Positions 1 through 7,427 of a stretch of 64,000 nt of DNA are shown here, in pieces. Position 1 is the first letter of the stretch. Each line of letters opens with the position of its first letter. The position numbers were made by a program, and so were the translations under genes. The stretch is from Bacteroidetes bacterium HGW-Bacteroidetes-4 (GTDB taxonomy: Bacteria > Bacteroidota > Bacteroidia > Bacteroidales > SZUA-534). The stretch lies in NCBI GenBank assembly GCA_002840905.1, contig PHDD01000025.1, forward strand, positions 1 to 64,000, written 5' to 3'. Below the pieces are notes generated by a model. That model was not told where the DNA came from and ran no database searches. It saw only the letters and a program-made list of their open reading frames with translations.

Positions 1-23
1 AGACTACATATTCCATAAAACTA

Positions 24-52
24 AAAAAGCCTCTTAGTTTCCCAAGAGGCTT
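24..52 (-). terminator. Rho-independent terminator of the tRNA-fMet gene
   Basis: A 9-bp perfect stem (27-35 with 44-52, arms AAGCCTCTT and AAGAGGCTT) closes an 8-nt loop. Read on the minus strand it is followed by a T-rich tract, and it lies directly 3' of the initiator tRNA. Confidence 0.85.
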
Positions 53-56
53 GTTG

Positions 57-129
<73 letters not shown>

Positions 130-169
130 ATATATTTTTAAGAACGTATCTTTCTAGTTTTAGCGGCTG

Positions 170-200
170 CAAATATACCGCTTTTGATTTAATCCACAAA
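170..200 (-). promoter_or_regulatory. Bacteroidota sigma-70-type promoter of tRNA-fMet
   Basis: On the minus strand a -33 element TTTG (plus-strand 197-200) is separated by exactly 19 bases from a -7 element TATATTTG (170-177). This matches the Bacteroidota consensus TTTG-N19-TAnnTTTG in every defined position. The tRNA begins about 40 bases downstream. Confidence 0.85.
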
Positions 201-209
201 CAAAAGCAA

Positions 210-899
210 CTATTTTTTCAAATCATCCCTTATTTTACCATCAAATCCGGCACTAGCAAATAAAGTCTCGTCGAATTGTTCAAGCGAGTTCAGCTTAAAA
301 TCAGCGATACAATAAACTTTTTTATCAAAGTTTTCTCCATCAGGAACGGCAACCACTTTCATTTTTGCAGCCTTACCGGCGATTACACCATATACAGAGT
401 CTTCAAAAACCAAACAGCGCTCAGGAGCAACTTTTAACCGTTTGGCAGCCTCAAGAAACACCTGTGGGTGAGGTTTTCCATACTCCATGTGTTCGGCCGA
501 TTGAACGACTTGAAAAAAACCGGCAATTTCCAACTTTTTCAACACCGCATTAATTAAGGAATAACTTGATGCCGAAGCCAAAGCCACAGAAATCTGACTG
601 TTTTTAAGCTTTTCAAGTAAGGGCATAACTCCAGGTAACGATGTTCCCTTTGTTTCAACCAGTCGGGTAACTTCACGCATAATAGAGCCTACCACCTCGT
701 TAACCGGAAGGTTTGCCTCAGGATAAATACCGCTCCAATAATTCACCACTTCATCAACTCGCATTCCGGTAGTTCCACGACAATCGTCTTCACTCAATGA
801 AATTCCCTGCTTTTTAAAGATGGTTATTTCGGCTTCACGCCAAAAAGGCTCGGAATCGATGAGTAAACCATCCATATCAAAAATTACTGCTTCAATCAT
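210..899 (-). CDS. HAD-superfamily sugar-phosphate phosphatase (HxpB/beta-phosphoglucomutase-like)
   Basis: Predicted cytosolic hydrolase of small phosphosugars, about 229 residues, a normal length for the family. Motif I is FDMDG (nucleophile Asp8 and acid/base Asp10), followed by a helical cap domain. Motif II is the Ser in ALASASS, motif III the Lys in GKPHP, and motif IV the ED pair in VFEDS. The DGLLIDSEP context resembles 2-deoxyglucose-6-phosphatase/hexitol phosphatase (YniC) proteins, but the true substrate cannot be told. I chose the start at MIEAVIF (899) because the upstream in-frame Met at 929 adds ten residues without homology. The divergent rsgA follows with about 155 bases between starts. 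Confidence 0.8.
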   Translation of the reverse strand: MIEAVIFDMDGLLIDSEPFWREAEITIFKKQGISLSEDDCRGTTGMRVDEVVNYWSGIYPEANLPVNEVVGSIMREVTRLVETKGTSLPGVMPLLEKLKNSQISVALASASSYSLINAVLKKLEIAGFFQVVQSAEHMEYGKPHPQVFLEAAKRLKVAPERCLVFEDSVYGVIAGKAAKMKVVAVPDGENFDKKVYCIADFKLNSLEQFDETLFASAGFDGKIRDDLKK

Positions 900-1053
900 A
901 GCAAAAATATTTTGGGTAAAAATAACCATTGCGTTGGGTTTGCTCTTCTTTTATGAAAGAAACTTTATACTTCCCAGCTTACAAAGTTGTTGCCGGCAAG
1001 AAACAAGGGCTTCAAAAATATTTCAACTATCTTTACGCCATAAAAATAAAGAA

Positions 1054-1995
1054 TTGGAAAAAGGATTAGTCATAAAATCGACAGGCAGTTGGTATCAGGT
1101 TAAAACCGAAACAGGAGATATTTTACCCTGTAAAATACGGGGAAAATTCCGCAGTATGGGCATCCGCACAACAAATCCCATTGCCGTGGGCGATCAGGTA
1201 CAATTTACTTTCGATAAAAAATCGGAACACGGAGTAATTACTTCAATTGAACCACGAAAAAATTACATTATCCGCCGCTCCATCAATTTAAGCAAACAGG
1301 CTCATATATTGGCCGCTAATATCGATCAGGCTTTTTTAATGGTTACGCTGGTCAAGCCCAAAACCTATCCCGAATTTATTGATCGTTTTTTGGTTTCAGC
1401 CGAAGCTTATACCATTCCAGCAAAAATCATTTTTAATAAAACCGATCTTTATGACACTGCAGCACATAATGAGATGCAATCACTAAAAAATATTTACGAA
1501 AAAATTGGTTATCCCTGCTACATTATTTCGGCACGGGAAAAAACGGGGGTTGATACCGTAAGTGAATTGCTGAAAGACCGCATTTCATTAATTTCCGGAC
1601 ATTCTGGTGTGGGAAAATCAACCCTGATAAACGCGATTGATCCCGAATTGAACCTTAAAACAACTGAGATTTCGCAGTATCACGATTCGGGAAAACACAC
1701 CACTACATTTCCTGAAATGCACGCTCTTGTCTCCGGTGGATATATTATTGACACCCCCGGTATTAAAGGCTTTGGTGTGGTTGATATGGATAAAGAAGAA
1801 CTCTCTCATTATTTTCCTGAAATATTTGCACGTTCTACCCAATGCCAGTACTATAATTGCAGCCACTCCCACGAACCCAATTGTGCAGTAAAAAAAGGGG
1901 TTCAGGACGGTTTAATAGCTGAATCGCGCTACCGGAGTTACATAAGCTTACTTGTTGGCGACGAAGATGAAAAATACAGAAGCAATGCCTATTAA
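1054..1995 (+). CDS. rsgA: Ribosome small-subunit-dependent GTPase A
   Basis: Circularly permuted GTPase that helps mature the 30S subunit. The order is an N-terminal OB-fold, then G4 (NKTDLYD), G1/P-loop (GHSGVGKST), G3 (DTPGIKG), and a C-terminal zinc knuckle with Cys and His in CQYYNCSHSHEPNC. The frame is open back to 820, but the extra N-terminal 78 residues overlap the divergent gene and look non-coding. The family start (KGLVIKSTGSWY) fits the TTG at 1054, giving 313 residues, close to the usual 300-310. The 3' end overlaps the next gene by 29 bases, suggesting translational coupling. Confidence 0.9.
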   Translation: MEKGLVIKSTGSWYQVKTETGDILPCKIRGKFRSMGIRTTNPIAVGDQVQFTFDKKSEHGVITSIEPRKNYIIRRSINLSKQAHILAANIDQAFLMVTLVKPKTYPEFIDRFLVSAEAYTIPAKIIFNKTDLYDTAAHNEMQSLKNIYEKIGYPCYIISAREKTGVDTVSELLKDRISLISGHSGVGKSTLINAIDPELNLKTTEISQYHDSGKHTTTFPEMHALVSGGYIIDTPGIKGFGVVDMDKEELSHYFPEIFARSTQCQYYNCSHSHEPNCAVKKGVQDGLIAESRYRSYISLLVGDEDEKYRSNAY

Positions 1996-2770
1996 ATTAA
2001 TTATCAGTTTAAGCCTTATCCTGTTTCTGATTGCATCGTGCCAGGATAAAGAAAAAAAGGAAACCAAACAAAGTAAACGGGAGCTGACACAAATACCAAA
2101 ACCTCAGCCAAAAGCAGCCAAACAGAAAAAGTTAACACCATTAACCAACAACAACCTTGAAGCCGAGCTGAGTGCCTACGGCAAAGAGAATCCGGAAACG
2201 CTTATTTTACTTAAGACGCCCAAGGGAAATATGAAAATAAAACTTTACCAAAACACCCCCTTTCACCGAGCAAATTTTATTCGTTTAATAAAAAACGATT
2301 TCTATAAAAACACCCTGTTTTACCGGGTAATGAATAACTTTATGATACAAGGCGGGGATTCAGACGATTGGGAGCGTCAGAATTTAAAGCGTAAAATGGG
2401 AACCTATACCCTTCCGGCAGAATTCCAAAATGAAAATATTCATAAAAAAGGAGCTGTTTCCATGGCACGCCAATATGAAAACAACCCCGAAAAACGATCC
2501 GTTCCCTTCGAATTTTTTATTGTTCAAGGCACAAAATATACACCCGGTGAGTTGCTGGGTGCCGAAAAAGAATATGGAATACACATTGCAGAAACCCATA
2601 AAGGAACCTACACGCAAATTGGCGGCTGTCCGCATCTGGATGGTCAACATACTGTTTTTGGACAGGTTATTGAAGGACTCGACGTTATTGATTCCATTGC
2701 AGCCGTAAAGGTTGACGAAGCCAACTGGCCCATTGAAGACATTACCATCGGGTTTCAGATTTTAGAGTAA
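1967..2770 (+). CDS. Cyclophilin-type peptidyl-prolyl isomerase, lipoprotein
   Basis: Predicted cell-envelope proline isomerase. The N-terminus has a hydrophobic stretch ending in the lipobox IASC followed by a charged KEKKE linker, so it should be lipid-anchored. From about residue 75 on it is a cyclophilin domain: NFIRLI, FYRVMNNFMIQGGD, and a C-terminal GQHTVFGQVIEGLDVID. An insertion around AEKEYGIHIAETHKG is typical of the Bacteroidota versions. ATG codons at 1967 and 1985 are both possible starts; both keep the signal peptide. It overlaps the end of rsgA in another frame. Confidence 0.88.
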   Translation: MKNTEAMPIKLIISLSLILFLIASCQDKEKKETKQSKRELTQIPKPQPKAAKQKKLTPLTNNNLEAELSAYGKENPETLILLKTPKGNMKIKLYQNTPFHRANFIRLIKNDFYKNTLFYRVMNNFMIQGGDSDDWERQNLKRKMGTYTLPAEFQNENIHKKGAVSMARQYENNPEKRSVPFEFFIVQGTKYTPGELLGAEKEYGIHIAETHKGTYTQIGGCPHLDGQHTVFGQVIEGLDVIDSIAAVKVDEANWPIEDITIGFQILE

Positions 2771-2810
2771 TTGTGTATCTTGCTTCCATTGAGAACTAAA
2801 ATATACATAC

Positions 2811-3518
2811 ATGAACTTATTATTGATTAGTAATTCAACCATGGCTGGTGAAGCCTATCTGGATTATCCCAAACAAAATATTGCCGATTTTTTGGGTGAA
2901 AAACCGGTAAAAGCATTGTTTATTCCTTACGCTGGAGTTACCCTTAGTTGGGACAATTACGAAAAGAAAGTGAAAGAACGGTTCAATGAGGTAAGTCACG
3001 ATGTGGTATCTATCCATCGGTTCAACAATCCGGTAAAAGCCGTTGAAGAAGCAGAAGCCATTGTTGTTGGTGGTGGAAATACCTGGAACCTGTTGCGTAC
3101 CGTTCGAGACAACGGGCTTATTGAACCCATCCGTAAAAAAGTTTTGTCAGGCACCAAATACATTGGCTGGAGTGCCGGTTCCAATTTAACCTGCCCAACG
3201 ATTAAAACCACCAATGACATGCCAATTATTGATCCCCTGGGATTTGATGCTTTAAACCTGATTCCGTTCCAGATAAACCCCCACTATCTGGATAAAAACC
3301 CCGATGGTCACGGTGGCGAAACCCGCGAAGACAGAATTCTTGAGTTTCTTGAAGTTAATCAGAAAGTTACTGTTGCCGGATTACGCGAAGGTTGTATGTT
3401 CCAGGTCGATGACGGTAAGGTTTCTTATATCGGAAAATTATCTTTACGCGTGTTCCAACACGGTAAAGTACCGGTAGAAATAGATCCAAACGACGATTTC
3501 AGTTTCTTGTTCAAATAA
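2811..3518 (+). CDS. pepE: Dipeptidase E (alpha-aspartyl dipeptidase, peptidase family S51)
   Basis: Cytosolic serine peptidase that cleaves Asp-X dipeptides. Family landmarks are GGGNTWNLL, the nucleophile Ser in GWSAGSN, the Asp in TTNDMPI and the His in INPHY, which correspond to the Ser-Asp-His triad of the E. coli enzyme. The length of 235 residues is close to the E. coli protein (229). It starts 40 bases after the cyclophilin gene and ends just before a terminator hairpin. Confidence 0.9.
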   Translation: MNLLLISNSTMAGEAYLDYPKQNIADFLGEKPVKALFIPYAGVTLSWDNYEKKVKERFNEVSHDVVSIHRFNNPVKAVEEAEAIVVGGGNTWNLLRTVRDNGLIEPIRKKVLSGTKYIGWSAGSNLTCPTIKTTNDMPIIDPLGFDALNLIPFQINPHYLDKNPDGHGGETREDRILEFLEVNQKVTVAGLREGCMFQVDDGKVSYIGKLSLRVFQHGKVPVEIDPNDDFSFLFK

Positions 3519-3530
3519 AAAAACAAACTT

Positions 3531-3573
3531 GGAATGCTTTGCTCGCTTTTTTACGGGCGGCATTCCTTTTTTT
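3531..3573 (+). terminator. Probable terminator after pepE
   Basis: The arms GGAATGC (3531-3537) and GCATTCC (3560-3566) are perfectly complementary and are followed by seven Ts. The loop is long (22 nt) and partly G/C-rich. The next gene starts only 8 bases later, so that gene probably has its own promoter or is reached by read-through. Confidence 0.55.
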
Positions 3574-3580
3574 ACAATTC

Positions 3581-4117
3581 ATGAAAAACAAAACACCTTT
3601 TTTACTACTGATGCTAATTAATTTTAGCGCTTTTTCACAAATTATTATTCCAAAAAAAGATTATGTGCCCGAAGCGCGGCATCCCCGTTATAGTTTTTCT
3701 ATTTCGCTGATAAGCGGAGCAAATTCTTCGCCAGTTTCTTTTGGAATTTATAGGCAAAACCCTGACAGTACAACCGAAATTATTTTTTTAACTCAGGATG
3801 CGTTTTTGCGTCAGGCAAGCGGACATGAAAACTCACGTGCTAACCCTGAAAAAATAAATTATTTTAATAAATATGGGATTGACACAAAAGTATTGGACCA
3901 ACTTTGGAAACTAAAATATGAACAATTTCCCTATGAGAATAACGATGAATTTGGCTGGGGCTCATCTATGGGTGTACCATCTGAAGGGCAGTTCTCTCTA
4001 TTGTCAAATTTTGGAATTCAGCACATAACCGACGTGTGCTTTGGCGAAAATGTTTGGTTGTTTTTACAAAAGGTAAGCGATCCCGTTTGGCAGGGACAAT
4101 ATCAACAAATGCGCTAA
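3581..4117 (+). CDS. Hypothetical secreted protein
   Basis: I do not recognise the family. The 178-residue product begins with a clear signal peptide (MKNKTPFLLLMLINFSAFSQ) and is then soluble and rich in aromatic residues; no membrane segment or catalytic motif is visible. The start at 3581 was chosen over an upstream in-frame start at 3539 because it opens directly with the signal peptide. Its last four bases overlap the convergent gene at 4114-4500. Confidence 0.6.
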   Translation: MKNKTPFLLLMLINFSAFSQIIIPKKDYVPEARHPRYSFSISLISGANSSPVSFGIYRQNPDSTTEIIFLTQDAFLRQASGHENSRANPEKINYFNKYGIDTKVLDQLWKLKYEQFPYENNDEFGWGSSMGVPSEGQFSLLSNFGIQHITDVCFGENVWLFLQKVSDPVWQGQYQQMR

Positions 4118-4500
4118 GGTTTCTTAAGAGAAGCTCGAAGATCCAACAGCCGATTCATTTCCTCTTCGGTTAAATCCTGTTTTTGCAAAAGATAGTCAAT
4201 CGCAGTAAACTCATCATTCAGCGTGGCTGATTTATTTTCATCGTCAATACCTAAATCTTTTTTTAACTGAACAACCATAGCTGAAATTAACTCTTGAATG
4301 GGTTCACCCAACGATTCAAGCACATCCTCGGGAATATTGCTTTTTATCAGTTTGTAATTGCCTGCCAACAACTCAAAATTCTGATATAAGGGATCGTTTT
4401 TTATAATAATCCCTTCTTTGGTAGCCTTTTCGCGCAAGCGCTCAAAAAGCATTATCAACTCGTCAAGCTTCGATTTCAATGATTTCTTATTCTCTTCCAT
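4114..4500 (-). CDS. Hypothetical small helical protein
   Basis: Unrecognised. The 128-residue product is charged, without signal peptide or membrane segment, and predicted largely helical (KSLKSKLDELIMLFERLREKA, heptad-like spacing of Leu/Ile). The C-terminal part (DLTEEEMNRLLDLRASL) looks like another amphipathic helix. It is monocistronic and convergent with the secreted protein to its left. Confidence 0.6.
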   Translation of the reverse strand: MEENKKSLKSKLDELIMLFERLREKATKEGIIIKNDPLYQNFELLAGNYKLIKSNIPEDVLESLGEPIQELISAMVVQLKKDLGIDDENKSATLNDEFTAIDYLLQKQDLTEEEMNRLLDLRASLKKP

Positions 4501-4670
4501 GAGGTTCCTGTCTACACTATAATAACACTCAACTTATTATTTTGTTATACATACAAAGGTATAAGTTTTTTAAAAAGCATCATTAAACATACGAAAGCCT
4601 TTTGTGTTACGTTTAAAATGGTTAAAAAACCAAGATTATAAAACCACTTTTTTAAAATAAATTTAAAAAG

Positions 4671-5207
4671 ATGATACGCTATTTTTTCACTGTTATTTTT
4701 TCGATGTCTGTGCTGATTGGTTCTTCACAGGTGTTTAACACCGCGCAAACTTTAAAAGAAGGCACTTTTTCATTTGGAATTGAACCTTTATTAATAGCTA
4801 GCGGGAATGGCGATTTTATGTTGTTTGGACATGCCGGCTACGGCTTGGTTCAGGGGGTAGATTTGGGACTTAAAGCGGGTGTTTTTGGAGGCTCAACCTA
4901 TGTTGGAGCCGATATGGAATTCGCTTTTGTTAAGAATTTTTCCCTCAGCGCAGGAGCACATGCCACAGGCATTTTTGGGCTCGACGCCACGCTTATTGGT
5001 AGTTTTCCCCTGGCAAGCAATGTAATTTTTTATGCAGGGGTTGATGCAGATCTTAACTTTGGAAACGATCTTACCTTACCCATATGGATTCCTTTAGGTT
5101 TGGAAGTTCAATTAAACAAAAGCATGGCTTTTTTATTCGAAGCCCTACCCGGAATAACCCAAAGCGCACCACACCTTATTGGTGGCGGAATTGTGGTATA
5201 TTTTTAA
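4671..5207 (+). CDS. Small outer-membrane beta-barrel protein
   Basis: A 178-residue protein with signal peptide (MIRYFFTVIFSMSVLIGSSQ) followed by alternating Gly/aromatic beta strands (GHAGYGLVQGVDLGLKAGVF; SLSAGAHATGIFGLDATLIG) and a C-terminal aromatic residue (VVYF), features of an eight-strand-sized outer-membrane barrel. No further function can be read. A bidirectional terminator directly follows the stop codon. Confidence 0.65.
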   Translation: MIRYFFTVIFSMSVLIGSSQVFNTAQTLKEGTFSFGIEPLLIASGNGDFMLFGHAGYGLVQGVDLGLKAGVFGGSTYVGADMEFAFVKNFSLSAGAHATGIFGLDATLIGSFPLASNVIFYAGVDADLNFGNDLTLPIWIPLGLEVQLNKSMAFLFEALPGITQSAPHLIGGGIVVYF

Positions 5208-5244
5208 AAAAGAAAGGCGATTGCTGTAACCAACAATCGCCTTT
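5205..5244. terminator. Bidirectional terminator between convergent genes
   Basis: An 11-bp perfect stem (5213-5223 with 5234-5244, arm AAAGGCGATTG) with a 10-nt loop. An A-tract (5206-5211) precedes it, giving a U-tract on the minus strand, and the arm ends in TTT on the plus strand. It serves the barrel gene and the ilvE transcript end. Confidence 0.7.
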
Positions 5245-5265
5245 AAAACATTTTAACCAGGCAGA

Positions 5266-6291
5266 TTAATCAACAAACGATACCCAATTAAATTTATCTT
5301 CCATCTCGCCGTACTGTATCCCTTGTAAACGGGCATAAAGTTTTTTACTCACTTCGCCGGCTTCGCCATTCTTGCTGAAAACATACTCTTTCCCATCACC
5401 CTGAATATCAACAATTTTTCCGATGGGCGATATTACCGCTGCTGTTCCACACGCTCCGCATTCAGTAAACTCGGCCAATTCTTCAACAGGAATCTGACGA
5501 CGTTCAACCTTAAGACCCATATCTTCAGCCAAAGTCATTAAGCTCTTGTTGGTAATACTTGGCAGAATAGACGATGATTTGGGCGTAACATAGGTGTTAT
5601 TTTTTATTCCAAAGAAATTTGCAGGGCCGCATTCGTCAATATATTTCTTTTCTTTGGCGTCGAGATAAAGTGCAGCAGCAAAACCTGCTTCGTGAACTTT
5701 GTGCCCCGACAATAAACTTGCGGCATAGTTACCTCCCACCTTATAAACACCGGTTCCCAGTGGTGCTGCACGGTCAGCATCGCGAACAATTTGAATGTTT
5801 ACCGGTTTAAAGCCCTCTTTAAAATAAGGACCCACCGGAGTTCCAAAAATCATAAAAAGATATTCATTGGCGGCTTTTACACCAACCTGAGCTCCGGTTC
5901 CAATAAGAAGCGGACGCAAATAAAAAGCGGCTCCGGTTCCAAAAGGAGGAACAAAATCCCGATTGAGCTGGATTACTTTTTTACATGCTTCCCAGAATAT
6001 ATTTTCGGGCACTTCTGCCATCATAATCCCTTTGGCGGAATTCATCATGCGTTTGTGGTTTTCGTCCCATCTGAAAACACGTATTTTATTGTCTTTACCA
6101 CGGAAAGCCTTTAATCCTTCAAAAGCTTCCTGGCCATAATGCAGGCAGGTAGCCGCCATGTGAATTGGGATGGTATCAGAAGACGAAACTTCTAACTCTC
6201 CCCAAACGCCATCTTTATAATAGCAACGTACATTGTAGTTGGTTTTTGTGTAACCAAAAGCCAGTTTTTCCCACTCAATATTTTTCATCAT
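5266..6291 (-). CDS. ilvE: Branched-chain amino acid aminotransferase
   Basis: PLP-dependent class IV aminotransferase catalysing the last step of Leu/Ile/Val synthesis or the first step of their breakdown. The 341-residue length and the motif order match the eukaryotic-like long BCAT type. The Schiff-base Lys lies in GVYKVGGNYAASL, preceded by the FYLRPLLIGTG segment; ECGPANFFGI and a CGACGTAA stretch follow. It is a single gene, not part of an ilv operon in this window. The 250-base leader contains a long inverted repeat (6325-6363). Confidence 0.92.
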   Translation of the reverse strand: MMKNIEWEKLAFGYTKTNYNVRCYYKDGVWGELEVSSSDTIPIHMAATCLHYGQEAFEGLKAFRGKDNKIRVFRWDENHKRMMNSAKGIMMAEVPENIFWEACKKVIQLNRDFVPPFGTGAAFYLRPLLIGTGAQVGVKAANEYLFMIFGTPVGPYFKEGFKPVNIQIVRDADRAAPLGTGVYKVGGNYAASLLSGHKVHEAGFAAALYLDAKEKKYIDECGPANFFGIKNNTYVTPKSSSILPSITNKSLMTLAEDMGLKVERRQIPVEELAEFTECGACGTAAVISPIGKIVDIQGDGKEYVFSKNGEAGEVSKKLYARLQGIQYGEMEDKFNWVSFVD

Positions 6292-6324
6292 TGTAAAATT
6301 TAATAATTAATGGTTGGCAGTACC

Positions 6325-6363
6325 TTTTTTTAAAACAGTTGCTAAAACAATCTGTTTTAAAAA
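6325..6363 (-). promoter_or_regulatory. Inverted repeat in the ilvE leader
   Basis: Perfect arms TTTAAAACAG (6329-6338) and CTGTTTTAAA (6352-6361), extendable by two A:T pairs, separated by 13 bases and lying 34-70 bases upstream of the ilvE start. On the minus strand no U-tract follows, so it is not a normal terminator. It could be an operator or an mRNA leader hairpin. Confidence 0.35.
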
Positions 6364-6524
6364 TCTGGCAAGAACCGAATATTTATTGCTGAACTTTGCT
6401 TTGTATTCACGAAAAGAAAATCACAATAAAAAGGATTTCCTTTAAGTTTGTGACAAAAATACGCAATAAAAAATGATGCTACAAAAACCGGCTCATGTTA
6501 AAAAAAAGCATTCTCCCCAAAAAG

Positions 6525-6548
6525 AAAAACCGGAATAACCCGGTTTTT
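6525..6548 (-). terminator. Terminator overlapping the stop codon of the Usp gene
   Basis: Arms AAAAACCGG (6525-6533) and CCGGTTTTT (6540-6548). On the minus strand the hairpin ends in a run of Ts. The stem begins inside the stop codon of the universal stress gene. Confidence 0.7.
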
Positions 6549-7386
6549 ATCTGAATCCTCCGTATTTTATAATTTCATTATTCCGGTTAACTACCATAAT
6601 AGGAATATTAAACTGGTAGTTGGGTTTATCACGTAAGAATTTTTGGTATTTTTTTGCCATCATAACAATTAAATCAGAGTCAATCATTTCGGCAAAACGC
6701 AACACCTCATCCTGAAAATCCTTTTTCTTTTTGGCTGTTTTTATACCATAAATAATGTTCTTTTTATCGAGGGTTTTTTTAGTAAAATATATATTATTAG
6801 CCATGTCTTTTTTCAGGTCTTCTTCTTCAAAATATGGCTTAATAATGTTTATGTTACAATTATAATATTTCGATAAATAAACAATCCAATGTAGGGTTTC
6901 TTTAAACGTTTTGTCTGGGTCTAAGGGCACAACAATTTCTTTGTAATAGTTGTGTGCCGGAAGATCCTGTGTGACAATAAACGGAACATTCAGTCCTTTA
7001 AGTCTTTTAACAAACTCAAGTGGTGTAAATGTTGTTTTTTCGTTGAGTTTATATGATTTTCCAGAAATGATAAGGTTGGCGTTAGCATCCTGCAACAATT
7101 TTGAAACCGCCCCCTTTGATGCACCCAACTCAACAGTAACAAACGGGTTTATCTGATACTTTTCAGAAATGGTTTGCCCAACCGCTTTAAGTTTTTCGCG
7201 TTCTTCGTTAAGTATCCTCTCTTTTTTTGCTTTACCAGTAAAAATTCCAGGCTTTTCAAGGAAACGGGCCAGCATGATATGATTATTCACCTCTTTGGCC
7301 AACTGTACACCGTGTGCAAGAGCTATCTCACAAGCTTCAGTGTAGTCCCAGGGAATTATTATCACATCCTTTTTGTTTCGTGCCAT
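6547..7386 (-). CDS. Universal stress protein, tandem UspA domains
   Basis: A 279-residue cytosolic protein made of two Usp-like Rossmann domains (about 1-145 and 146-279). The first opens with VIIIPWDYTEACEIALAHG and the second with KEIVVPLDPDKTFKETLHW. The ATP-binding G-2x-G-9x-G-S/T signature is not evident in either half, so nucleotide binding is doubtful. Only 41 bases separate it from the cyclase-HD gene upstream on the same strand, and the two may be co-transcribed. Confidence 0.8.
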   Translation of the reverse strand: MARNKKDVIIIPWDYTEACEIALAHGVQLAKEVNNHIMLARFLEKPGIFTGKAKKERILNEEREKLKAVGQTISEKYQINPFVTVELGASKGAVSKLLQDANANLIISGKSYKLNEKTTFTPLEFVKRLKGLNVPFIVTQDLPAHNYYKEIVVPLDPDKTFKETLHWIVYLSKYYNCNINIIKPYFEEEDLKKDMANNIYFTKKTLDKKNIIYGIKTAKKKKDFQDEVLRFAEMIDSDLIVMMAKKYQKFLRDKPNYQFNIPIMVVNRNNEIIKYGGFR

Positions 7387-7427
7387 AATTTAAACATCCT
7401 TTAAATGTGGTTCCTTAATCTACAAAG

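Noticed and set aside
820-1053. 78-codon N-terminal extension of rsgA
   Set aside because: It overlaps the divergent HAD gene and has no similarity to the RsgA OB-fold, which starts at KGLVIKS.
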